Source: Prevotella sp. (GTDB lineage Bacteria; Bacteroidota; Bacteroidia; Bacteroidales; Bacteroidaceae). From it: a DNA stretch of 45,640 nt. Every line of letters starts with the position of its first letter. The first letter of the stretch is position 1. Position numbers and translations under genes: made by a program. The stretch is from NCBI GenBank assembly GCA_022788105.1, contig JALEVZ010000075.1, positions 1 to 45,640 on the forward strand. Reading direction: 5' to 3'. Shown in pieces: positions 21,836 to 30,912 of the stretch. The notes beneath the pieces are model-generated. The model saw nothing but the letters and a program-made list of their open reading frames with translations, searched no databases and was not told the origin of the DNA.

Positions 21836-24800
21836 TTATTTAGAAACAACTATCATTCTCTTCGTCTCCGACGGCATACTGCCCTTGCCTTCAGGAACGA
21901 TTCTGTAGAGATATACGCCGTCGGACTGATTTATCGGACAGGTGAAAGACGTCACACCGCCGTCTGTTTTCAAGCCCGACAGGGGTATTCTCTGATGACT
22001 GACCTTTCTTCCCGCATTGTCAAACATCTCCAGCCAGGCACCCTGCAATCCTTCCGGTGCCTTGAACTCTACGGTCGTGGAGCCGCTGCATGGGTTAGGA
22101 TGGCATCCGAAGAGCCTAATTCCACCCTTGCCGCTGTATGCGGAAATTCGGTTAATGCCTGAGGGGGTGGAACTGTCATGGCCATAAACGGCAAACTCAT
22201 AGATACGGGTCGTGTGATTGTCGTCTTGCTGCCCCTTTATCACATGAAGCCTTATGCGGGAGGCCCTGAAAGCTGTGACACCACGGGAGACATAATTGTC
22301 CGTATTGCCTGACACGTTGTCCACGTTCTGCCAACTGCCATTAATGTAGGCCTGCAGCGCAAAGTCAGACGATATCCAGTCCGTACTCTCACAACCGGCA
22401 TTGAGCACCATCCACCGGCAAACCTCCACCGGCTCATTGAAATCATATTCTATCCACGGCGACTCATCCTGACCGGGCGTGACACACCATTTTGTCGTCT
22501 CGTCCATATCAGCAGCAAGTGCGGCTCCCTCCGCCGTTCCATTCTGTGCAGAGCACTTTATCGATACCGGCGCCAGCAGCTTCCCACAGTCCTTCTCGTC
22601 ATCAGGGGCCAGCTCGTCGTAGTCAATGTAAGTGTTGATGGCCGTAGCTGGCTGAACATCGTCAGCCCTGTTGTCTGACAGTGTGGCTGCAAGCAGGCAC
22701 ACATCATCGTTGGCCGGGAGAGTTACCGACTCAACATCGTCGGTCAAAGGAATCACATACCTGTACATATAAAGATAGGTGTAATCCTTATCAGTACCGT
22801 TCTGGCAATTGTGGGCATGGGTTGCCGCGAAGGCTACATCGTCCCTGACATAGCGCGTACCGGCCGAGAAATGACTGCCCAACTGGCCCACATAGCCTGT
22901 ATAGTAAGGCACATGGAAAGTATAGGCCGCATCACCGGCCTTGAACGTTGCGTCAGCCCCACCCTGTCTCGTACTCATCATCAGCACATAAAGTTTGTTC
23001 TGCCCGGCAGCTCTGCTGAGACGGACGGTCTGCCCCTTGCAGCGCACCGCATTGCAGTGGCCGGCCGTACGGTCACCCATACGGAATGTCACATTCCCAT
23101 CGCACACCATATCAGGCACAAGCTCGGCGGGATAGGCAAGACTGACCAGACTGCCCGTCGCATCGGTACGCTTGTCATTGTAGCTCATCACGTCAACGTC
23201 ATAGTCCAAACCGACAGCCATATTGTTCACCTTGTCAGGCGCGGCGGCCGAGGGAGCGGCAAACCGTACGGCAAATGTCCTGGGCTGGTAATGCCCAATA
23301 TCAAAGGTAAGTCTGTTTCCCGACCAGGCCACATCGCCCACAGGCTCTTCCAAACCGTTGACCTCACGGGCCGAGACGATGTCTGTCGGGAATGTAAGGC
23401 TGACATCCTTGAGGTCAGCGCCTGCCCACTCATACACACGGACTATCGTCTCGTCGCTGTTCTCCGCTTTCTTCAGCGCCTTGATGGAAACACTGTCAGT
23501 ACTTGCCGACACAAAGCTGACCGTACGCCCGAGAGCGCCGGCATGCTTGTCAGTGACGAAGCCCGTTAAAGGCTGGTTCAGCTCAGAGGCGGCCTTCTGG
23601 GTCGCCGTCCCCCAATTTCCCTCATGGGGAAAGAGCGAGTAGGTGAATTGGTTCACACCGAGGTCCTGAAGGCTCTGGTATGTATAGTTATTGTCCACCC
23701 CGGGAGTATGGATAAGTGTAAGGCGAAGCTGCATGTTGTTGGGTTTGTCCCAGCCGTATTTGCTGTCATTGAGCACCGACACGCCATATGTCCCTGCGGG
23801 GGTGCTGACATCAGCCCACTGGTGTCCCTGCACCTCATACAGCCCCTCACTGCGGTTGCCGCGCTGGATGGTACCAAGGGAAATGTCGTAGGTGGCCTTA
23901 GCGTTACCAAACATGAAGTTGAAGGCTGCCTTGAGCATGGTGGCACGTGTTTGCCAATCAACTTCATTCTTGAAGTCCACACGGTTGTTAAGAGCATTCA
24001 TGCTGACATACTGCACGAAACGCGACCCCTCCTTCTGCCGCTCCACGCGGAAGGAGCTGCGCAATGGGCCAGACTCCGAGGCCGTGATACTGACCACATC
24101 ATCCACCGTAGCGTAAGGCTGGGCGGCCACGTCAGAGTATTTTATCTCCCACGACGGCCATGTCGTGGAATTGTCGTGAAGCATCTGCTGCGAGCAAGTG
24201 CTCACAAGCTGACGTCTGTCACTGGTTCTCGTCAACGACTGCACATTACCCGTCGACTTGTTCAAGGTCACGCTGTAAGCGCCATTGCCCAGCGTCAGTG
24301 TGCTGGCGTTCTGGGAGAGACTGCCCGTCAATGACGACGGCGTGCCTATACGGACATCATAGACCGCCATGCCGAGGGACGGCACCGTGGCCGCAAAGAT
24401 AAACTTAAGGCGCTGCGCAGCCTCATCATACCCGGTAACCTGAGCCAGGACTTCCTTTCCGTCAGGGGCAAACACGCTCACGGCCAACGGACTGGGGCGT
24501 CTGTCGGCATGAATGGATGCCTCCACTATATCCGTGCGCACAAAGGACAAAGGGTTATACACGATGACAGGCGTACCCTCCACCTGCGTGTCAAGCATCC
24601 TGGCGGCAGAGCCAACGCTTTGGGTCAGTACATTGGCCAAGGTTTTGTTGGCAAGGACGTACTCGTTTTCCGAGAAAGTATAGGCACGGGGAATGGACGT
24701 GCCGGTAATGCCGTCGTGGTGCTGCTGCCAGAGCATTCTCATCCACGACTCACTGATGGCTTCCTGAGGATAGGTCTCAGTACCGAGCCATGTTGCCAGC

Positions 24801-25861
24801 GAAGAGGCTTTCTCGGCAGCATCGGCCAGCAGTTCCGTACGACGGTTCCACCGCTTGAGCATCCCGCGTGAGGTATAAGCGCCAACACCGTGGGTAAGCA
24901 TGGGAAGCTCATTGTTCCACACACTGTATTTCTGATTCCGATAGGTATTGAGGTAAGAGAATATGCTGTCAGGACTTGCAAGACAGACATCTATCTGACC
25001 AGTTGTCTTCGACGCACTGTAATTGAGCCAGTAGGGAGTATTCTCGCCCGATGACGAGGTATTGTCCTGCAGACCGCCGCCACGGTCGCTGCGCGGGCCG
25101 ACATAGCGTATCTCAACAGCCGTGCCATAGTTTTTGTAGTTGTTGTTGATCTCCGAGAGAAGGCTTGCGTCCGTGGCCAGGTCATGGTTGTAATCCTCAT
25201 GAGTGTCGTAAGCGCCAGGCTTGTAGACAGCATAAATCTGCGAGCCGTCAACACCTTGCCACAGTCCCCAGTCAGGCAACTTCCCATAATCAGAGGATCC
25301 CCAGGCCAACTTCGCCGTGTGGAAGCCCGTCATGCCGCAATGGCTGGCAAGCGACGGCAAGGCATAAGAAAATCCGAAACAATCGGGCAGCATGATATCG
25401 TGCCCGCCCCTTACGCCAAATTCCTTTTGGAAGAACGTGGTACCGTAAAGCCAGTTGCGCATAATGCTCTCGGCCGACGTGGTCATCACATCATTGGCAT
25501 CAACGCAGCAGCCAGAGACATGCCAGCGGCCAGAGGCAATATACTTTTTCAGCTTAGCATAGTCCGATGGCCAATACTCCTTCATCCAACGGTACCTGAT
25601 GGCTCCCTCAAAATTGAAATTAAAATTAGGATACTTATCCAGCAGCGGGAAATTCTGGGTCATCGTCTTACGGACATATTCGCCGATTGTAGTACGGACA
25701 TCCCAATTCCACTGCGAGTCAAGATGCGAGTTGGAAATGAAAAACAAGGTCTTGTGGTCTGCCTGGGCACTAGCGCCCTTGGCAGTCAGACACAGCATGG
25801 CAGCAACAGCCAAAAGCCGACCTGTCGTGGCCTGCCCAAACTTCGTCCTCTTGTGTTTCAT
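21836..25861 (-). CDS. Secreted GH38 alpha-mannosidase with F5/8 C domain and T9SS tail
   Basis: About 1341 residues. After a signal peptide, the GH38 N-terminal domain starts with FFISNSHLDSQWNWD, whose His and Asp bind zinc. The nucleophile Asp is in IMLPDCFGFSYALP. The middle domain (LWQQHHDGITGT) and C-terminal beta domains follow. An F5/8 type C (CBM32-like) domain lies near 1105-1240 (ESPWIEYDFNEPVEVCRWMV). The end, HPNPCSGSTTVEF through DGVYLYRIVPEGKG, is a T9SS sorting domain. It removes alpha-mannose residues from mannan or N-glycans. It is the first intact gene of the operon. ATG 25861 (MKHKRTKFG) was chosen over 25879. A GH38 bearing a T9SS tail implies mannose trimming outside the cell. 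Confidence 0.93.
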   Translation of the reverse strand: MKHKRTKFGQATTGRLLAVAAMLCLTAKGASAQADHKTLFFISNSHLDSQWNWDVRTTIGEYVRKTMTQNFPLLDKYPNFNFNFEGAIRYRWMKEYWPSDYAKLKKYIASGRWHVSGCCVDANDVMTTSAESIMRNWLYGTTFFQKEFGVRGGHDIMLPDCFGFSYALPSLASHCGMTGFHTAKLAWGSSDYGKLPDWGLWQGVDGSQIYAVYKPGAYDTHEDYNHDLATDASLLSEINNNYKNYGTAVEIRYVGPRSDRGGGLQDNTSSSGENTPYWLNYSASKTTGQIDVCLASPDSIFSYLNTYRNQKYSVWNNELPMLTHGVGAYTSRGMLKRWNRRTELLADAAEKASSLATWLGTETYPQEAISESWMRMLWQQHHDGITGTSIPRAYTFSENEYVLANKTLANVLTQSVGSAARMLDTQVEGTPVIVYNPLSFVRTDIVEASIHADRRPSPLAVSVFAPDGKEVLAQVTGYDEAAQRLKFIFAATVPSLGMAVYDVRIGTPSSLTGSLSQNASTLTLGNGAYSVTLNKSTGNVQSLTRTSDRRQLVSTCSQQMLHDNSTTWPSWEIKYSDVAAQPYATVDDVVSITASESGPLRSSFRVERQKEGSRFVQYVSMNALNNRVDFKNEVDWQTRATMLKAAFNFMFGNAKATYDISLGTIQRGNRSEGLYEVQGHQWADVSTPAGTYGVSVLNDSKYGWDKPNNMQLRLTLIHTPGVDNNYTYQSLQDLGVNQFTYSLFPHEGNWGTATQKAASELNQPLTGFVTDKHAGALGRTVSFVSASTDSVSIKALKKAENSDETIVRVYEWAGADLKDVSLTFPTDIVSAREVNGLEEPVGDVAWSGNRLTFDIGHYQPRTFAVRFAAPSAAAPDKVNNMAVGLDYDVDVMSYNDKRTDATGSLVSLAYPAELVPDMVCDGNVTFRMGDRTAGHCNAVRCKGQTVRLSRAAGQNKLYVLMMSTRQGGADATFKAGDAAYTFHVPYYTGYVGQLGSHFSAGTRYVRDDVAFAATHAHNCQNGTDKDYTYLYMYRYVIPLTDDVESVTLPANDDVCLLAATLSDNRADDVQPATAINTYIDYDELAPDDEKDCGKLLAPVSIKCSAQNGTAEGAALAADMDETTKWCVTPGQDESPWIEYDFNEPVEVCRWMVLNAGCESTDWISSDFALQAYINGSWQNVDNVSGNTDNYVSRGVTAFRASRIRLHVIKGQQDDNHTTRIYEFAVYGHDSSTPSGINRISAYSGKGGIRLFGCHPNPCSGSTTVEFKAPEGLQGAWLEMFDNAGRKVSHQRIPLSGLKTDGGVTSFTCPINQSDGVYLYRIVPEGKGSMPSETKRMIVVSK

Positions 25862-25923
25862 ATTACTAATGCTCATCATATATTATATTGTTAAGTTTTT
25901 TTTAGGTTTGCCTTTAGCTTCCG

Positions 25924-25985
25924 CAAAATTAAGGTAATTATCCGCTCAGATTTCACAGTATAAACAAATAGTAGATGTCAAAAGA
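25924..25985 (-). promoter_or_regulatory. Mannan operon promoter with candidate operator (copy 1)
   Basis: TAATTTTG (25931-25924, minus strand) is a consensus -7 box. 28 bases upstream starts a block reading CTTTTGACATCTACTATTTG followed by TTTATA (25984-25959). The same block recurs at the same distance from the -7 box upstream of the decayed GH38 (26526-26584). Conservation of both parts suggests a real promoter plus regulator site. No good -33 TTTG is present, as expected for an activated promoter. Confidence 0.6.
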
Positions 25986-26144
25986 CTCTAAAAGATGTTT
26001 AACTGATTATTCATCAGTTGCTTGGCTAATTCACAGTTCACGCACAATTGTAGTTGCCATGACGCAAAGTTCAAGGCAATACAAGTGTTTATATGGAGGG
26101 TCTGCCACCGTCAGACAAGTCCGGTGACCGACCCTCGTCTCAGA

Positions 26145-26480
26145 TTATGTCAGAAAACTGCTGTCATTGAGTACGGTCACGCCATATTGTCCAGAGGTAT
26201 CGGTAAGGTATGACTCACAATCCTTGAACACCACAAGGCCTAAAGTCTTGCCCTGGGCCACGAGCTGCCGGACGTACTTTGCTTGCCCGCCTTGACATGA
26301 TAGACGGCAAAGCCCATGCCCTGAACCTTGGCATCGAACAGCAGACGGTGCTCCCCATTGGCCCCATTTACGACCTGGGAGACCACTTTCCGGCCCGAGG
26401 CGTCGGTCACCGTATATTCACCCGCATTAGAGCCAATACGCAGGTCGGCGACAGTGCTGACGGGGAAGCTCTCATTGTTA
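26145..26480 (-). pseudogene. Decayed second GH38 alpha-mannosidase
   Basis: The minus strand reads VADLRIGSNAGEYTVTDASG, then VVNGANGEHRLLFDAKVQGM and GFAVYHVKAG. After a frame break it reads LVVFKDCESYLTDTSGQYGV and TVLNDSSFLT, with a stop at 26147-26145. These resemble two separate parts of the intact neighbour: the segment around FAPDGKEVLAQVTGYDEAAQ with GMAVYDVRIG, and WADVSTPAGTYGVSVLNDSK. The catalytic domain and much of the middle are missing. It has its own copy of the operon promoter and therefore looks like a tandem duplicate lost by deletion and frameshift. Confidence 0.75.
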
Positions 26481-26525
26481 TATAATATAATAGGTTAAAG
26501 TTTTCAGTTTTCAAAAATACCGACG

Positions 26526-26584
26526 CAAATTTAAGGGAATAATCAATGCACAACGGCATGATATAACAAAATAGTAGTCAAAAG
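26526..26584 (-). promoter_or_regulatory. Promoter and candidate operator of the decayed GH38 (copy 2)
   Basis: TAAATTTG (26533-26526, minus strand) is the -7 box. CTTTTGACTACTATTTTG plus TTATAT (26584-26561) aligns with the block upstream of the intact GH38, at the same 28-base distance and with only a three-base gap. It is kept although the gene it drove is broken. Confidence 0.55.
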
Positions 26585-26642
26585 CAAAGTGTCTAAAACC
26601 CTAAACTACTTATTTACAACGCATTAGGCACATCCATAAGAC

Positions 26643-26664
26643 TATAAAAAAGTAGATGTCAAAT
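26643..26664 (-). promoter_or_regulatory. Third copy of the candidate operator motif
   Basis: The minus strand reads TTTGACATCTACTTTTTTAT, close to the core of the two operator-like blocks at 25959 and 26561. No -7 box was seen at the matching distance, so it may be an accessory site or chance. Confidence 0.35.
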
Positions 26665-26673
26665 TAAGGACAT

Positions 26674-26711
26674 TTAAAGGTAAAAAAGTAAAAAGGTAAA
26701 AAGGTAAAACA
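26674..26711 (+). repeat. AAAAAGGT octamer array upstream of deaD
   Basis: TTTAAAGGT followed by about four AAAAAGGT-type units. The same sequence type, on the other strand, occurs at 30719-30746, 30805-30837 and 30893-30931. Confidence 0.7.
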
Positions 26712-26796
26712 GACTTGTAGCGTGCTTTAAATATTTTTAACGCCACGTTATCGTCACTAAATCAGCCGATTAGGGCGCTGAGTCATAAATTTTCTG

Positions 26797-26804
26797 TAAT
26801 TTTG
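26797..26804 (+). promoter_or_regulatory. -7 box upstream of deaD
   Basis: TAATTTTG matches TAnnTTTG; no clear -33 partner was found. The leader would be about 90 nt to ATG 26898, or about 200 nt if translation starts at the TTG at 27006. A GC-rich stretch (26808-26860) follows the box. Confidence 0.5.
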
Positions 26805-26897
26805 CAGCCGCTAAGTCGCCGGCATCACCGCTGGCGCACCCCGTAAGGGAAGTTTCTTCACCCTGTTTATACATCTTTTTTAGAGATATTGAGGATT

Positions 26898-28970
26898 ATG
26901 GCTGGGAGGGTGAGCGCACTTCCCAAGAGAGAAATTTTATTATCAGCGGCAACACCACGCCGCATCACAGCGGCACCGACCGCACAGAAGAAACATCAAG
27001 ACACATTGAAGACATTTGAAGAACTGGGCGTCAGCGAAGAGATTCGCCGCGCCATCGAAGAGCTGGGATTTGAGCATCCCATGCCAGTACAGGAAGAAGT
27101 AATACCCTATCTGCTGGGACACGGCAACGACGTCATTGCCCTCGCACAGACAGGTACAGGCAAGACCGCCGCGTTCGGCATTCCATTGCTGCAACGCGTG
27201 GACCCCACACAGCGCCACACACAGGCCATCGTGCTCAGCCCCACACGTGAGCTGTGCCTACAGATAGCCGACGACCTGAAAGACTTTTCAAAATACATAA
27301 AAGGCATCAACGTGGTAGCGGTCTACGGCGGCACCAGCATCGTGGACCAGATACACGCCCTGAAGCACGGCGCACAAATCATCGTGGCGACACCAGGACG
27401 ACTCATCGACCTGATGAACCGCGGCGTGGCACAGCTCGACAGGGTGGAGAACGTGGTGCTCGACGAGGCCGACGAGATGTTGAACATGGGATTTGCCGAC
27501 TCCATAAACGCCATATTCGAGGGTGTGCCGGCAGACCGCAACACGCTGCTCTTCTCCGCCACCATGAGCCGCGAGATAGAACGCATCGCCAAGAGCTATC
27601 TCCACGACTTCAAAGAGATAGTCGTAGGCTCACGCAACGAGGGCGCCGAGAGCGTGAACCACATCTACTACATGGTGAACGCCAAAGACAAGTACCTCGC
27701 ACTGAAGCGCATCGTAGACTTCTACCCACGCATATTCGCCATCATCTTCTGCCGCACGAAGAAGGAGACACAGGAGGTGGCAGACAAGCTCATACGCGAC
27801 GGCTACAACGCCGAGTCGCTGCACGGCGACCTGTCACAGCAGCAGCGCGACCTCACCATGCAGAAGTTTCGCCAGCACCTCACACAGCTACTCGTGGCAA
27901 CCGACGTGGCAGCACGCGGACTCGACGTCGACGACCTGACACATGTCATCAACTACGGACTGCCCGACGACATAGAGAGCTACACCCACCGCTCAGGACG
28001 AACAGGCCGCGCCGGCAAGAAGGGCACGTCGATAAGCATCATACACAGCCGCGAGAAACGTAAGGTGCGCGACATAGAGCGCGAGATAGGCAAAGACTTC
28101 GTCGACGGCACACTGCCCACACCTAAAGAGATATGCACCAAGCAGCTCTACAAGGCGATAGACGAGATAGAGAAGGCCGACGTTGACGAGGAGGAGATAG
28201 CACCCTTCATGGACGACATAAACCGCCACTTCGAGTTCGTAGACAAGGAAGACATACTGAAGAAAATCGTGAGCCTGGAGTTCGGACGATTCCTCAAATA
28301 CTACGCCGACGCACCGGAGATACTCAAACCCACCAGCGACCGCGCACAACGCGGCGGCGACCGCAACGCCAAAGGCGGCAAGAGCGGCGACCGCACACGC
28401 GGACCACGCAAGGCGGAGGCAGGCTACAAACGACTGTTCATAAACCTCGGCAAGGCAGACGGATTCTACCCCGGTGAGGTGATGCAGTTCGTAAACCGCC
28501 ACGTAAACGGACGACAGGACGTAGGACACATAGACCTGCTGAGCAAGTTCTCATACATAGAGGTGCCTGAGCAGGACGCACAGAAGGTGATGCGCGCACT
28601 CGACGGCACGACATACAAGGGTCGCACCGTGAGATGTAACGACGCCGACAGCCGTGGCGGCAGCTCACGCGACGGCGGCACACGCGGCGGAAACGCACGT
28701 GGTGGCAAGCGCGACAACGGTCTGCGCGACGGCAAACGCGACGCCACACGCTCACGCAAGGGTCGCGACAGCTACGGCCAGGGCGACGAATTCGCACGCT
28801 ACGAGAAGAAGTCGAAGCGCCGCAACGCCAAAAACGAAGAGCCGACATTCCGCGAGAGTGGCCGCAAAGACGACTGGAAACAGTTCTTCCAGCACGACAA
28901 CGTGGAGCTGCGCGGCGCAGAACCCGACTTCAGCGAGGAGGGATGGGCACGTCGTAAGCCCAGAAAATAA
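26898..28970 (+). CDS. deaD: DEAD-box ATP-dependent RNA helicase with DbpA-type RNA-binding domain
   Basis: Up to 690 residues. The helicase core holds the Q-motif region (FEELGVSEEIRRAIEELGF), motif I AQTGTGKT, PTRELCLQI, the DEAD box (VLDEADEMLNMGF), SAT (LFSATMSRE), and motif VI HRSGRTGRAGKKG. A DbpA/CsdA RNA-binding domain follows (KRLFINLGKADGFYPGEVMQ). The tail is basic and rich in Arg and Gly (RGGSSRDGGTRGGNARGG), as in helicases that bind structured RNA. It unwinds RNA in ribosome assembly and cold adaptation. Start uncertain: many relatives begin at KTFEELGVSEE, which here follows a TTG at 27006. The 36 extra residues from ATG 26898 look unconserved and could be leader. Confidence 0.93.
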   Translation: MAGRVSALPKREILLSAATPRRITAAPTAQKKHQDTLKTFEELGVSEEIRRAIEELGFEHPMPVQEEVIPYLLGHGNDVIALAQTGTGKTAAFGIPLLQRVDPTQRHTQAIVLSPTRELCLQIADDLKDFSKYIKGINVVAVYGGTSIVDQIHALKHGAQIIVATPGRLIDLMNRGVAQLDRVENVVLDEADEMLNMGFADSINAIFEGVPADRNTLLFSATMSREIERIAKSYLHDFKEIVVGSRNEGAESVNHIYYMVNAKDKYLALKRIVDFYPRIFAIIFCRTKKETQEVADKLIRDGYNAESLHGDLSQQQRDLTMQKFRQHLTQLLVATDVAARGLDVDDLTHVINYGLPDDIESYTHRSGRTGRAGKKGTSISIIHSREKRKVRDIEREIGKDFVDGTLPTPKEICTKQLYKAIDEIEKADVDEEEIAPFMDDINRHFEFVDKEDILKKIVSLEFGRFLKYYADAPEILKPTSDRAQRGGDRNAKGGKSGDRTRGPRKAEAGYKRLFINLGKADGFYPGEVMQFVNRHVNGRQDVGHIDLLSKFSYIEVPEQDAQKVMRALDGTTYKGRTVRCNDADSRGGSSRDGGTRGGNARGGKRDNGLRDGKRDATRSRKGRDSYGQGDEFARYEKKSKRRNAKNEEPTFRESGRKDDWKQFFQHDNVELRGAEPDFSEEGWARRKPRK

Positions 28971-28976
28971 CGCGAA

Positions 28977-29056
28977 AGCCCCGCGCTTTTACCACACCCA
29001 CGCAGCAGCGATGGATAAGCCGCGCAGCAGCTGTGGATAGAAGCCCCGCGCTTTTA
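28977..29056 (+). repeat. Direct repeat pair after deaD
   Basis: AGCCCCGCGCTTTTAC occurs twice, about 64 bases apart (starting near 28978 and 29042). The segment between contains a second small pair around GCAGCAG. No gene is present. Confidence 0.6.
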
Positions 29057-29089
29057 CAACGTACATAATGCTTTTTTACAAATGATAGA

Positions 29090-29128
29090 GGGTCGCCATC
29101 TCTGTGAAGAGACGGCGCCCCATTTTTG
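29090..29128 (+). terminator. Intrinsic terminator of deaD
   Basis: Stem GGG-TCGCC-TCTCT with AGAGA-GGCG-CCC around a GTGA loop (29090-29120), followed after CA by a T-run at 29123-29127. It lies 120 bases after the helicase stop and before the convergent flavodiiron gene. Confidence 0.7.
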
Positions 29129-29154
29129 TTTACAGCACACCAGTTTTCCACTAC

Positions 29155-29245
29155 GCCGTAGGGGCATTGTCAAAGGGGCCAAATGACGACGCCAAAGGGC
29201 CGTAGTGACAACGCGAAAGGGGCCTAATGGCAACGCCATCAGAGC
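29155..29245 (+). repeat. 22-bp tandem array, locus 1
   Basis: Four units of about 22 bp such as CCAAATGACGACGCCAAAGGG, CCGTAGTGACAACGCGAAAG and CCTAATGGCAACGCCATCAG. The same unit type makes up the array at 40089-40256. It lies between two convergent genes. Confidence 0.8.
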
Positions 29246-29275
29246 CCTTTAGTTTTTTATATGCGTCGCCACCGC

Positions 29276-30463
29276 TTACGCCTCAGCCAACGCCTTTGCC
29301 ATAGCCTCGCCCAACGCCTCGCACTGCTGGCGCACCTCTGGCGTGAGAGCCTGCTTCATGTCCACCGGCTCGCCGACGGGTTGGAACTTGAGGCGTGTCT
29401 CGTTCCACTCGCCAATCTTGGCGACAGCCTTGCTTGCCCAGCCGTGGCTGCCAAACCATCCGAACAGACGACCCTTGATGTCACGGTTGGCTATCTCCGA
29501 GAGCAGTACGTCCATCTCGTGGTAGAGACCTGCATTGTAGGTCGGCGCACCCACGATGAGACCGCGATAGCGGAATACGTCGCGCAGGATGTAGGAGTGG
29601 TGAGTCTTTGACACGTTATACAACACAATGTTTTTCACACCACAGCGGCTCGCAGCCTGTGCTATGACCTCTGCCATGCGCTCCGTGTTGCCATACATAG
29701 TGCCGTAGCAGATGACAAGCCCTGGCTCCGCCTCGTAGCGTGACAGACGGTCGTAGATGCCGATGACCTTAGCCACATGGTCGTGCCACACAGGGCCGTG
29801 GGTAGAGCAGATATAGTCTATCTGCACGCCAGCGAGCTTCTTTAGCGCGTTCTGCACAGGCATGCCATATTTGCCCACGATGTTGCTGTAGTAGCGTGTC
29901 ATCTCCAACCAGAACGTGTCGCAGCAGATGTCGCTGTCTACCACGCCACCGTTGAGGGCGCCGAAGCAGCCGAACGCGTCGCCAGAGAACAGCGTGTGGG
30001 TCGTGGTGTCGAGCGTCACCATGGTCTCAGGCCAGTGTACCATCGGCGTGAGCACAAACTGTAGCTCATGGTGTCCGAGCGACAACGTGTCGCCGTTTTT
30101 CACCTCGTGTTCGCAGCCGCCTATGCCGTAGAATCCTGCCATCATGCAAAACGTCTTCTTGTTGCCGATGACCTGCACCTCTGGGTAGTACTGTCGGAGC
30201 AGCGACAGCGAACCACTGTGGTCTGGCTCCATGTGGTTGACCACCACATAGTCTATCTTGCGGTCGCCTATCACCTCGCGTATGTTCTCGATGAACTGTG
30301 TGAAGAAGTCTACCTCCACCGTGTCGATGAGGCACACCTTGTCGTCGACGATAAGATAGGAGTTGTACGACACTCCGTTGGGCAACGGCCACAAGCCCTC
30401 AAACAGGTTCTTGTTGCGGTCGTTCACGCCTACATAGTAGATGTTGTCTGTTATTAGTCTCAT
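29276..30463 (-). CDS. FprA-family flavodiiron protein (A-type flavoprotein)
   Basis: 395 residues, the usual two-domain size. The N-terminal metallo-beta-lactamase-like domain carries the diiron ligands: VVNHMEPDHSGSLSL (His, Glu, Asp, His), MVHWPETM (His), SGDAFGCFG (Asp) and CSTHGPVWH (His). The C-terminal flavodoxin-like domain binds FMN (ICYGTMYGNTERMAEVIAQ, then GAPTYNAGLYHEMD). In anaerobes these cytoplasmic enzymes reduce O2 to water or NO to N2O, protecting against oxidative and nitrosative stress. All ligands appear intact. No electron-donor gene is adjacent. Start ATG 30463 begins MRLITDNIYYVGVND, typical of the family. Confidence 0.95.
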   Translation of the reverse strand: MRLITDNIYYVGVNDRNKNLFEGLWPLPNGVSYNSYLIVDDKVCLIDTVEVDFFTQFIENIREVIGDRKIDYVVVNHMEPDHSGSLSLLRQYYPEVQVIGNKKTFCMMAGFYGIGGCEHEVKNGDTLSLGHHELQFVLTPMVHWPETMVTLDTTTHTLFSGDAFGCFGALNGGVVDSDICCDTFWLEMTRYYSNIVGKYGMPVQNALKKLAGVQIDYICSTHGPVWHDHVAKVIGIYDRLSRYEAEPGLVICYGTMYGNTERMAEVIAQAASRCGVKNIVLYNVSKTHHSYILRDVFRYRGLIVGAPTYNAGLYHEMDVLLSEIANRDIKGRLFGWFGSHGWASKAVAKIGEWNETRLKFQPVGEPVDMKQALTPEVRQQCEALGEAMAKALAEA

Positions 30464-30499
30464 TATTTATTATTGATTTTATTGATTTATTATTCTTAT

Positions 30500-30712
30500 C
30501 GGGAAGCCCCTCTCCAGCTCACAGAAAACCCCTCTCCAGCTCACAGGGAAGCCCCTCTCCAGCTCTCCCCGCCGGGGAGAGGGCTGGCTTGCTTGCGGAA
30601 AGGAGGCGGGAGGAAGCCCTCTCCAGCTCTACAGGAAAACCCCTCTCCAGCTCTCCCCGCCGGGGAGAGGGCTGGCTTGCTTGCGAAAAGGAGGCGGGAG
30701 GAAGCACTCAAT
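30500..30712. repeat. GC-rich composite repeat downstream of pfkB, type 1
   Basis: Three short CCCCTCTCCAGCTC units lead into two long copies (about 107 bp apart). Each contains the palindrome CTCTCCCCGCCGGGGAGAG followed by GGCTGGCTTGCTTGCG and AAAGGAGGCGGGAGGAAG. The palindromes could fold on either strand. No gene is present between 30464 and 30912. Confidence 0.8.
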
Positions 30713-30718
30713 AAGTCT

Positions 30719-30900
30719 TTTTTTACCTTTTTACCCTTTTACCTTTAAATGCCCTTCTTCCTCCATCAACGGCCCTCTCCCCGGCGGGGAGAGATGGAGA
30801 GGGGCTTTTTTTACCTTTTTACCCTTTTACCTTTAAATGCCCTTCTTCCTCCATCAACGGCCCTCTCCCCGGTGGGGAGAGATGGAGAGGGGCTTTTTAC
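30719..30900. repeat. 88-bp tandem duplication with palindromes, type 2
   Basis: Two copies of about 88 bp. Each runs from a TTTTTACC array through CTTCTTCCTCCATCAACGG to CCCTCTCCCCGGCGGGGAG with a downstream GGAGAGGGGCTTTTT. The last part (stem CCCTCTCC with GGAGAGGG, then a T-run) looks like an intrinsic terminator on the plus strand. A third partial TTTTTACC array continues to 30931, into the pfkB stop codon. Confidence 0.8.
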
Positions 30901-30912
30901 CTTTTTACCCTT

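Noticed and set aside
25986..26144. Possible small gene near 26022-26213
   Set aside because: Overlaps the end of the decayed GH38 on the other strand and shows no recognisable features.
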